From NCBI GenBank assembly GCA_016946835.1, contig JACVTC010000410.1:1-31147 (forward strand): DNA of 31,147 bases, read 5' to 3'. Below, piece after piece: positions 20,131 through 30,217 of the stretch. Both the position numbers and the translations under genes were made by a program. Source of the stretch: Neocallimastix lanati (nom. inval.) (Eukaryota > Neocallimastigomycota > Neocallimastigomycetes > Neocallimastigales > Neocallimastigaceae). Every line of letters starts with the position of its first letter. Position 1 is the stretch's first letter. The notes under the pieces are model-generated. The model saw only the letters and a list, made by a program, of their open reading frames with translations, was not told the origin of the DNA and ran no database searches.

Positions 20131-20588
20131 TACTAATGAATATGGAATTATAGTATTTCGAAAAATGTGGCTAACTAAATTTTTAATAATTGAATTAATA
20201 AATAAGCAGTTTTAATAAATAATGTTAAATTAGTATTAAAGTTTTTTTTTTTTTTTTTTTTTTTTTTCTTATTTATTTTTATTTTAAAAAAAAATAAATA
20301 AATAAATATAAAATAAAATATTCAATAAAAATATTTAAATAATAAAATATATATATATTCTTATATTTAAAAATTAAAAAAGTCTTAAAAATATTTGTAT
20401 TTAAAAAAAGTACCTATACCTAAAAAAAAAAAATATTCTTAATAATAAAAAAAAAATGATACTTTAAAATAAACTTCAAATAAAATATTATTTAAAAGAA
20501 TAAAATATTATTTAAAAAAAATTATTCTTTTAAATAAAAAAAGTATTGCTAAAAATAATATATTCCTTAAAAAAAAAATAGTCATTAA
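20131..20588. other. AT-rich spacer between satellite and TTTTA block
   Basis: It starts with a short stretch of mixed composition (GGAATTATAGTATTTCG, AATGTGGCTAAC near 20143-20175), then a run of 26 T (20242-20267) and A-rich sequence with repeated ATTATTTAAAA words. No gene recognised. Confidence 0.65.
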
Positions 20589-23500
20589 ATGTTTTTATTT
20601 TTCGTTTTATTTTTTATTTTATTTTTTTTTATTCTTTATTTTATTTTATTTATTTTATTTCTTTTTTATTTTATTCTTTATTTTATTTTATTTTATTTTA
20701 TTTTATTTTTTATTTTATTTTATTTTATTTTATTTTATTTTTTATTTTATTTTATTTTATTTTATTTTTTATTTTATTTTATTCTTTATTTTATTCTTTA
20801 TTTTATTTTATTTTATTTTATTTTTTATTTTATTTTATTTTATTTTATTTTTTATTTTATTTTATTTTATTTTATTCTTTATTTTATTTTATTTCTTTTT
20901 TATTTTATTCTTTATTTTATTTTATTTTATTCTTTATTTTATTTTATTTTATTCTTTATTTTATTTTATTCTATTCTTTATTTTATTTTATTTATCTTTA
21001 TTTTATTCTTTATTTTATTTTATTCTATTCTTATTTCTTTTTTATTTTATTCTTTATTTTATTTTATTTTATTTTATTTTATTTTTTATTTTATTTTATT
21101 TTATTTTATTTTATTTTTTATTTTATTTTATTCTTTATTTTATTTTTTATTTTATTTTATTTTATTTTATTTTTTATTTTATTTTATTTTATTTTATTTT
21201 ATTTTTTATTTTATTTTATTCTTTATTTTATTCTTTATTTTATTTTATTTTATTTTATTTTTTATTTTATTTTATTTTATTTTATTTTTTATTTTATTTT
21301 ATTTTATTTTATTTTTTATTTTATTTTATTTTATTTTATTCTTTATTTTATTTTATTTTATTTTATTTTATTTTATTTAATTTTATTCTTTATTTTATTT
21401 TATTTTATTCTTTATTTTATTTTATTCTATTCTTTATTTTATTTTATTTATCTTTATTTTATTCTTTATTTTATTTTATTCTATTCTTATTTCTTTTTTA
21501 TTTTATTCTTTATTTTATTTTATTTTATTTTATTTTATTTTTTATTTTATTTTATTTTATTTTATTTTTTATTTTATTTTATTTTATTTTTTATTTTATT
21601 TTATTTCTTTTTTATTTTATTCTTTATTTTATTTTATTTTATTCTTTATTTTATTTTATTTTATTCTTTATTTTATTTTATTTTATTCTTTATTTTATTT
21701 TATTTTATTCTTTATTTTATTTTATTTTATTCTTTATTTTATTTTATTCTATTCTTTATTTTATTTTATTTATCTTTGTTTTATTCTTTATTTTATTTTA
21801 TTCTATTCTTTATTTTATTTTATTTATCTTTGTTTTATTCTTTATTTTATTTTATTCTATTCTTTATTTTATTTTATTTATCTTTGTTTTATTCTTTATT
21901 TTATTTTATTCTATTCTTTATTTTATTTTATTTATCTTTATTTTATTCTTTATGTTTTATTTTATTTTTTTTTATTTTATTTTTTATTTATTTTTTAATG
22001 ATATATTTTATTTCTTTATATTTTATTTATTCTTTATTTTATTTTATTCTATTCTTTATTTTATTTTATTTATCTTTATTTTATTCTTTATTTTATTTTA
22101 TTTTATTCTTTATTTTATTTTATTTATTTTATTTTATTTATCTTTATTTTATTTTATTTATCTTTATTTTATTCTTTATGTTTTATTTTATTCTTTATGT
22201 TTTATTTTATTCTATTCTTTATTTTATTTTTTATTTATTTTTTATGATATATTTTATTTCTTTATATTTTATTTTTTATGTTTTATTTTATTTCTTTTTT
22301 ATTTTATTTTAATTTTTATTTTATTCTTTATTTTATTTTATTTATCTTTATTTTATTCTTTATGTTTTATTTTATTTTTTTTTATTTTATTTTTTATTTA
22401 TTTTTTATGATATATTTTATTTCTTTATATTTTATTTATTCTTTATTTTATTTTATTCTATTCTTTATTTTATTTTATTTATCTTTATTTTATTCTTTAT
22501 TTTATTTTATTTTATTCTTTATTTTATTTTATTTATTTTATTTTATTTATCTTTATTTTATTTTTTTTATTTATTTTCTTTATATTTTATTCTTTATTTT
22601 ATTTATCTTTTTTTTATTCTTTATGTTTTATTTTATTTTTTTTTTATTTTATTTTTTTTGATTTATTTTATTCTTTATTATATTTTTTTTGATTTATTTT
22701 ATTCTTTATTATATTTTATTTTGATTTATTTTATTCTTTATTTTATTTTATTTTGATTTATTTTTTATTTTATTTTATTTTATTTTATTTTATTTTATTT
22801 TATTTTATTTTATTTTATTTTATTTTATTTTATTTTATTTTATTTTATTTTATTTTATTTTATTCTTTATGTTTTATTTTATTTTTTTTTATTCTTTATG
22901 TTTTATTTTATTTTTTTTATTTATTTTCTTTATATTTTATTCTTTATTTTATTTTATTCTATTCTTTATTTTATTTTATTTATCTTTATTTTATTCTTTA
23001 TGTTTTATTTTATTTTTTTTTTTATTTTATTTTTTTTGATTTATTTTATTCTTTATTATATTTTATTTTGATTTATTTTATTCCTTATTATATTTTATTT
23101 TATTCTTTATTTTATTTTATTCTTTATGTTTTATTTTATTTTTTTTTATTCTTTATGTTTTATTTTATTTTTTTTATTCTTTATGTTTTATTTTATTTTT
23201 TTTATTCTTTATGTTTTATTTTATTTTTTTTTATTCTTTATGTTTTATTTTATTTTTTTTTTTATTCTTTATGTTTTATTTTATTTTTTTTATTTATTTT
23301 CTTTATATTTTATTCTTTATTTTATTTTATTCTATTCTTTATTTTATTTTATTTATCTTTATTTTATTCTTTATGTTTTATTTTTTTTTTTTTTTATTTT
23401 TTATTTATTTTTTATGTTTTATTTTATTTCTTTATATTTTATTATTTATTTTATTTTATTCTATTCTTTATTTTATTTTATTTTATTTTATTTTATTTCT

Positions 23501-25150
23501 CTTTTATTCTTTATTTTTTTTTATTTTATTCTTTATTTTTTTTTATATCTTTTTTATTTTATTCTTTATTTTTTTTTATATCTTTTTTATTTTATTCTTT
23601 ATTTTATTTTATTTTATTTTTTATTTTATTTTATTTTGATTTATTTTATTCTTTATTATATTTTATTTTGATTTATTTTATTCTTTATTTTATTTTATTT
23701 TGATTTATTTTTTATTTTATTTTATTTTATTTTATTTTATTTTATTTTATTTTATTTTATTTTATTTTATTTTATTTTATTCTTTATTTTATTTTATTTT
23801 ATTTTATTCTTTATTTTATTTTATTTTATTTTATTCTTTATTTTATTTTATTTTATTTTATTCTTTATTTTATTTTATTTTATTTTATTCTTTATTTTAT
23901 TTTATTTTATTTTTTATTTTATTTTATTTTGATTTATTTTATTCTTTATTATATTTTATTTTGATTTATTTTATTCTTTATTTTATTTTATTTTGATTTA
24001 TTTTTTATTTTATTTTATTTTATTTTATTTTATTTTATTTTATTTTATTCTATATTTTATTTTATTTTATTTTATTCTTTATTTTATTTTATTTTATTTT
24101 ATTCTTTATTTTATTTTATTTTATTTTATTCTTTATTTTATTTTATTTTATTTTATTCTTTATGTTTTATTTTATTTTATTTTATTCTTTATGTTTTATT
24201 TTATTTTATTCTTTATGTTTTATTTTATTTTATTCTTTATTTTATTTTATTCTTTATGTTTTATTTTATTTTATTCTTTATTTTATTTTATTCTTTATGT
24301 TTTATTTTATTTTATTCTTTATGTTTTATTTTATTTTATTCTTTATGTTTTATTTTATTTTTTTTATTTTATTTTTTATTTATTTTTTATGTTTTATTTT
24401 ATTTTATATTTCATTATTTATTTTATTTTATTCAATTCTTTATTTTATTTTATTTTAATTTTTTATTTCATTCAATTCTTTATTTTGATTTATTTTAATT
24501 TTTTATTTTATTTTATTCTTTATTTTGATTTATTTTATTCTTTATTTTATTTTATTTCTTTTTTATTCTTTATTTTATTTTATTTCTTTTTTATTCTTTA
24601 TTTTATTTTATTTTATTCTTTATGTTTTATTTTATTTTAATTTTTTATTTTATTTTATTCTTTATTTTTTTTTTATTTCTTTTTTATTTTATTTTTTATT
24701 TTATTTTATTTTATTTTTATTTTATTTTATTTTATTTTATTTTTATTTTATTTCTTTTTATTCTTTATTTTATTTTATTTTATTTCTTTTTTATTTTATT
24801 TTATTTTATTTTATTTTTATTTTATTCTTTATTTTATTCTTTATTTTATTCTTTATTTTATTTTATGTTGGTTTGATTTATTTTATTCTTTATTTTATTT
24901 TATTTTTTATTTTATTTTATTCTTTATTTTATTCTTTATTTTATTTTATGTTATTTTGATTTATTTTATTCTTTATTTTTATTTTATTCTTTATTTTTAT
25001 TTTATTCTTTATTTTATTTTATTTTTTATTTTATTCTTTATTTTATTCTTTATTTTATTTTATTTTTTTTATTTTATTTTTTTTCTCTTTATTATATTTT
25101 ATCTTTATTTTATTCTTTATTTTATTTTATCTTTATTTTATTCTTTATTT
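20589..25150 (+). repeat. 4.5-kb TTTTA pentanucleotide block
   Basis: Almost pure TTTTA steps with interspersed TATTC, CTTTATGTTTT and TTTTGATTTATTTTATTC variants. Five is not a multiple of three, so all three forward frames read the same cyclic Phe-Tyr-Phe-Ile-Leu pentapeptide without stops. This explains the long open frames, which I do not call genes. There is no G on the + strand from 20605 to 21777. Longer blocks repeat inside it: one containing TTCTATTCTTATTTC near 21020 and 21480, one with TATCTTTGTTTTATTC near 21771-21890, one with GATATATTTTATTTC near 22000, 22247 and 22407, and one with TTTTGATTTATTTT near 22660-22760, 23030-23090, 23635-23705 and 23930-24000. Confidence 0.95.
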
Positions 25151-25945
25151 AAATATTCATTAATATATATATCAAAATATTTATTTAATTAATTAATATA
25201 TATTCATTAATATATATATCAAAATATTTATTTAATTAATTATTATATTTTCATTAATATATATATCAAAATATTTATTTAATTATTTATTATATATTCA
25301 CTAATATATATATCAAAATATTTATTTAATTAATTATTATATTTTCATTAATATATATATCAAAATATTTATTTAATTATTTATTATATATTCACTAATA
25401 TATATATCAAATTATTTATTCAATTATTTATTATATATTCACTAATATATATATCAAAATATTTATTTAATTATTTATTATATATTCACTAATATATATA
25501 TCAAAATATTTATTTAAATAATTATTATATACATTTAAATAAATATCAAAATATTTATTTAAATAATTATTATATACATTTAAATATATATCAAAATATT
25601 TATTTAATTATTTATTATATATTCACTAATATATATATCAAAATATTTATTTAATTAATTATTATATATTCACTAATATATATATCAAAATATTTATTTA
25701 TATAATTATTATATATTCACTAATATATATATCAAAATATTTATTTAAATAATTATTATATACATTTAAATATATATCAAAATATTTATTTAATTAGTTA
25801 TTATAAATTCATTAATATATATATCAAAATATTTATTTAAATAATTATTATATATACATTTATATATATAACAAAATATTTATTTAATTAATTAATATAT
25901 ATTCATTTAAATATATATCAAAATATTTATTTAAATAGTTAAAAT
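25150..25945 (+). repeat. 47-bp satellite array, forward orientation
   Basis: About 17 units with TATATATCAAAATATTTATT every 47 bp at first (25171, 25218, 25265), each linked by AATTAATTATTATATATTC or ATACATTTAAATATA. It is the reverse complement of the family at 19640-20130, and together the two arrays bracket the TTTTA block. Confidence 0.92.
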
Positions 25946-25950
25946 ATATT

Positions 25951-25954
<4 letters not shown>

Positions 25955-25990
<36 letters not shown>

Positions 25991-26002
25991 TAAAATATAT
26001 TT

Positions 26003-26035
<33 letters not shown>
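25955..26035. repeat. Duplicated poly(A) motif, A34 and A29
   Basis: Runs of 34 A (25955-25988) and 29 A (26007-26035), each preceded by ATATATTTATT and followed by GATAA. It is a two-unit tandem duplication that includes the runs. Confidence 0.9.
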
Positions 26036-26037
<2 letters not shown>

Positions 26038-26293
26038 TAATTCCTAAATATAATATATGATAAAACTATATAAATGCAAATCTTTCATTATTTTAAATGT
26101 TAAAAAAAATAAAAACCCCTAAATATGAATGCTTAAATAATCATCCCTAAAAGAATTTAATACATCTATATCAATTGAAGAAAATAAAATTTAAGATGAA
26201 ACGGCAAAAAGTTCAATTCTTTTCAGTATAAACTTAAACATATATTTAATAAAGTATCACAAAAAAAATGGGATTTATGCAAGTAATTCGAAT
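26036..26293. other. AT-rich DNA with near-normal complexity, no gene found
   Basis: It contains less repetitive stretches, for example AAACCCCTAAATATGAATGC near 26117 and GATGAAACGGCAAAAAG near 26197. I find no open frame or RNA fold to support a gene. It might be the remains of an older element. Confidence 0.5.
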
Positions 26294-26568
26294 ATAGTAC
26301 ATTTCACAATAATTTGATTTGTAATGTGGCTTAAATATTTAAAAAAATAAAGCCATACATTTTTAAGATATTCTATATAATCATAAATAAATATAAAAAT
26401 AATTACTATTTCAAAAGAAATATTAAAAATTATTTTTTATAAAAACTTATTTTTACAATGGAATATTAATAAATTATATATAAAAAAGAAAAAAGAATAC
26501 TTATTATTTATTATATTATTAAAAAAATAGTAAAATACAAAAATACGCCACATTGCGAAATGCACTAT
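26294..26568. mobile_element. MITE-like element 1 with short inverted ends
   Basis: The left end, ATAGTACATTTCACAAT, is mirrored at the right end as ATTGCGAAATGCACTAT (reverse complement ATAGTGCATTTCGCAAT): 17 bp with two differences. Just inside are AATGTGGCTTAAATATTT on the left and CGCCACATT on the right. The length is 275 bp with no ORF, as expected for a non-autonomous terminal-inverted-repeat element. No clear target-site duplication is visible, so the classification is tentative. Confidence 0.45.
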
Positions 26569-27114
26569 CCTCAATTAAATCATAAATAACAAAAAAAAAA
26601 AAAAATAAGTAAATAAACTTTCTTATGATGTAAACAATGTTTGATGATACTGGAAGAACTAAGAAATGATAATATTAAATGATAGTTTAAATATTTAATT
26701 AAATTAAGTAATGAAAATACCAATTTATAATAAATTACAGGTTAATTATCAAACGAAAAGAATTATCTGAATTCTGTCACAATTGTTTTATTAACCTTAA
26801 ATAATTAATAAACATTTAAAGAAAATTTATTTTAAAACTTTTATTTATATTTCTGAAGAATATTTAAGGAATATTTTTTTTTATAATTAAAAGATATATA
26901 ACCTTTTTAAGTTTTAAATATAACTTTAAAGATATTTATAAGGATTTTTAAAATTTAAATATAATTAATTTTTTATATTTTAAATATATATATAAACCTT
27001 TTTAAATTTTATATATAAATATATATTTTTTATTTAAAATATTTTTTATTGATTTATATTTTTTTTTATATAACTATTTTTTAAAATAAATAAATAATAA
27101 TAATAGAAATAAAA

Positions 27115-27116
<2 letters not shown>
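26569..27116. other. AT-rich DNA, nothing recognised
   Basis: Mostly A/T-rich, with one less biased stretch near 26636-26790 (GATGATACTGGAAGAACTAAG, GAATTCTGTCACAATTG). No open frame of note. Confidence 0.55.
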
Positions 27117-27147
<31 letters not shown>

Positions 27148-27182
27148 AAAAGAAATAAAAATTAAATAATAATAAATAAATA
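27117..27182. repeat. A29 run and A-rich tract
   Basis: 29 A at 27117-27145, then AAATAAAAAG-type sequence up to a TTAGGGTTAG word. Confidence 0.85.
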
Positions 27183-27214
27183 TTAGGGTTAGAGATTTTT
27201 AAATTTTATTTTAT

Positions 27215-27420
27215 TTATTTAAATTTTAACAAGCCACGTTATCCGAAATGGAACTCATAACCCTATTTATTTATTTTATTAATAAATATTCATTAATATA
27301 TATATTGAATTATTTATTTATGTTATTAAAACATGTTCATTAATAGATATATAAAAATATTTATTTAAAAAATTAATATATATACATTAATATATATATT
27401 AAAATATTTATTTATATTGT
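27215..27420 (+). repeat. Direct repeat, left copy (GCCACGTTATCCGAAATG segment)
   Basis: About 205 bp, starting before AGCCACGTTATCCGAAATG and running through CATGTTCATTAATAGATAT into the 47-bp-type satellite. A diverged copy lies at 28172-28380 in the same orientation. Confidence 0.8.
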
Positions 27421-27750
27421 TATTAAATATTCATTTATATATATATAAATATTTATTTATATTGTTATTAAATATTAATTTATATATATTATAATATTAA
27501 TTTGTATTATTAATAAATATTCATTAATATACATTATAATATTTATTTATAGTATATAAATATATATTGATTAATATTTTTATTAAAATATTTATTTACA
27601 TAATTAATATATATACATTAATATTTACAATTAAATTTATTTATATACATTATATACATACACTTATATAATATTTTATTAATATTTATTTAAAATAGTA
27701 GAATATATTCATTAATATATATTATAATATTTATATTATTAATAACTTAA
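27280..27750 (+). repeat. Degenerate 47-bp-type satellite
   Basis: About nine diverged units of the form ATTCATTAATATATATATT..AAAATATTTATTTATATT with spacing of 47-55 bp. They are clearly related to 25150-25945 but less uniform, so this array is probably older. Confidence 0.75.
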
Positions 27751-27875
27751 TAATATAAAAATTAAAAAATCTCTGACCCTAACTTTTATTTATTAATTAA
27801 TTATTTAAAACTTTAAAAAGCCACATTTTCAAAATGCAATTTTATGAATGTGCAAATGTGCATTTCGCAATTGTG

Positions 27876-28154
27876 TTTTTCACAATGTGGCTTAAATATT
27901 TTTAATTAATTGCCACAATATATATTTTTTTAACCAATAAATAACCCTAGTAAATAATAAATAATAAATAATAAATAATAGCAAATAATAAATAATAGGA
28001 AATAATAAATATAAAAAATAATAATAAATAATAAACAACAGCAAATAATAAATATAAAATATAATAACAAATAATAAATATAATAAATAATTATAATAAT
28101 ATAATAAATAAATAATAAATAATAAAAATATTTTAAGCCACATTTTGTGAAAAG
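27876..28154. mobile_element. MITE-like element 2 with ~28-bp inverted ends around a microsatellite
   Basis: The left end reads TTTTTCACAATGTGGC, TTAAATATTTTT. The right end (28124-28154), reverse-complemented, reads TTTTCACAAAATGTGGC, TTAAAATATTTTT: the same except for a 2-base and a 1-base indel. The interior (27951-28125) is an AAATAAT microsatellite. The ends share CACAATGTGGCTTAAATATTT-type sequence with element 1. No ORF other than microsatellite translation, and no obvious target-site duplication. Confidence 0.5.
27951..28125. repeat. AAATAAT microsatellite inside MITE-like element 2
   Basis: Interleaved AAATAAT words with a few GCAAATAAT and AAACAACAG variants. It is the same family as 8157-8395. 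Its reverse-strand open frames (Tyr/Leu/Ile repeats) are translations of the microsatellite. Confidence 0.9.
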
Positions 28155-28171
28155 CACATCTCTCCGATTTA

Positions 28172-28380
28172 ATTTATTTAAATTTAAAAAGCCACGTTAT
28201 CCGAAATGCAACTCATAATCCTATTTTATTTATTTTATTAATAAATATTCATTAATAACTATATTGAATTATTTATTTATATTATTAATACATGTTCATT
28301 AATAGATATGTCAAAATATTTATTTAATATATTAATATATTCATTAATATTTATATTAAAATATTTATTTATATTATTAA
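28172..28380 (+). repeat. Direct repeat, right copy (GCCACGTTATCCGAAATG segment)
   Basis: Same word order as 27215-27420, with scattered substitutions and small indels. It lies directly upstream of the 273-bp array. Confidence 0.8.
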
Positions 28381-28423
28381 TTTACATTCATTAATGTTAA
28401 TAAATAAATTTATTTATTTATAT

Positions 28424-30217
28424 TTTTACATTCACTTATATAAACTTTTTATTTTAAATAATAATTATATAAAAAAAATTAATCTGAAAATACTTTTGCT
28501 TATTAGGAATAAAATATTCAAATATTTTTGCATTTTAAAGAAAAAAGTTTTTTCGCTATTTTTTTTTTGACATATACGGTTTGAGCAAATTTTTTTTATT
28601 TACCAAAAATAAAAGAATTTGTTTATGAAATTATTTATTTATTTATTTTATAATTATTTATTCATTAATATGTATAGTTGATTTATTTATAAACATAATA
28701 TACATCCACTTATATAAACTTTTTATTTTAAATAATAATTATATAAAAAAAATTAATCCAAAAATACTTTTGCTTATTAGGAATAAAATATTAAAATATT
28801 TTTGCATTTTAGAGAAAAAAGTTTTTTAGCTATTTTTTTTTGACATATACGGTTTGAGCAAATTTTTTTTATTTACCAAAAATAAAAGAATTTGTTTATG
28901 AAATTATTTATTTATTTATTTTATAATTATTTATTCATTAATATGTATAGTTGATTTATTTATAAACATAATATACATCCACTTATATAAACTTTTTATT
29001 TTAAATAATAATTATATAAAAAAAAATTAATCTGAAAATACTTTTGCTTATTATGAATAAAATATTCAAATATTTTTGCATTTTAGAGAAAAAAGTTTTT
29101 TAGCTATTTTTTTTTGACATATACGGTTTGAGCAAATTTTTTTTATTTACCAAAAATAAAAGAATTTGTTTATTAAATTATTTATTTATTTATTTTATAA
29201 TTATTTATTCATTAATATGTATAGTTGATTTATTTATAAACATAATATACATCCACTTATATAAACTTTTTATTTTAAATAATAATTATATATAAAAAAT
29301 TAATCTGAAAATACTTTTGCTTATTATGAATAAAATATTCAAATATTTTTGCATTTTAAAGAAAAAAGTTTTTCGCTATTTTTTTTTTGACATATACGGT
29401 TTGAGCAAATTTTTTTTATTTACCAAAAATAAAAGAATTTGTTTATTAAATTATTTATTTATTTATTTTATAATTATTTATTCATTAATATGTATAGTTG
29501 ATTTATTTATAAACATAATATACATCCACTTATATAAACTTTTTATTTTAAATAATAATTATATAAAAAAAATTAATCTGAAAATACTTTTGCTTATTAT
29601 GAATAAAATATTCAAATATTTTTGCATTTTAAAGAAAAAAGTTTTTTCGCTATTTTTTTTTTGACATATACGGTTTGAGCAAATTTTTTTTATTTACCAA
29701 AAATAAAAGAATTTGTTTATTAAATTATTTATTTATTTATTTTATAATTATTTATTCATTAATATGTATAGTTGATTTATTTATAAACATAATATACATC
29801 CACTTATATAAACTTTTTATTTTAAATAATAATTATATAAAAAAAAATTAATCTGAAAATACTTTTGCTTATTGGGAATAAAATATTCAAATATTTTTGC
29901 ATTTTAAAGAAAAAAGTTTTTTCGCTATTTTTTTTTGACATATACGGTTTGAGCAAATTTTTTTTATTTACCAAAAATAAAAGAATTTGTTTATTAAATT
30001 ATTTATTTATTTATTTTATAATTATTTATTCATTAATATGTATAGTTGATTTATTTATAAACATAATATACATCCACTTATATAAACTTTTTATTTTAAA
30101 TAATAATTATAAAAAAAAATTAATCTGAAAATACTTTTGCTTATTATGAATAAAATATTCAAATATTTTTGCATTTGAAAGAAAAAAGTTTTTTCGCTAT
30201 TTTTTTTTGACATATAT
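28424..30217. repeat. 273-bp satellite array, about 6.5 units
   Basis: CATCCACTTATATAAAC occurs at 28703, 28976, 29250, 29523, 29797 and 30071, with spacing of 273-274 bp. A first partial unit (CATTCACTTATATAAAC) follows a 47-bp-type satellite unit near 28430. From 29426 on this is the array also seen at the window start. The open frames at 29317-29664 and 29865-30128 are satellite translations. Confidence 0.94.

Larger units (their letters stand above)
27183..27787. repeat. Segment bracketed by inverted TTAGGGT-AGAGATTTTT words
   Basis: The left end is TTAGGGTTAGAGATTTTT (27184). The right end is AAAAATCTCTGACCCTAA (27766-27783), its reverse complement except for one base. Between them are a degenerate 47-bp-type satellite (27280-27750) and a GCCACGTTATCCGAAATG motif. 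It could be a terminal-inverted-repeat element, or a fold-back at telomere-like words. Confidence 0.45.

Noticed and set aside
20589-25192. Many long forward open frames (up to 316 codons) made of Phe, Ile, Leu and Tyr
   Set aside because: TTTTA repeats encode the same Phe-Tyr-Phe-Ile-Leu cycle in all three frames and cannot make a stop codon on that strand. Overlapping frames are open at once, which shows that they are repeat artefacts.
26636-26790. Possible exon or splice site (TTACAG then GTTAATTATC) in a less AT-biased stretch
   Set aside because: No open frame of useful length surrounds it, and such words are expected by chance.
27892-28157. Two reverse-strand frames of 75-83 codons rich in Tyr, Leu and Ile
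   Set aside because: They translate the AAATAAT microsatellite inside the MITE-like element.
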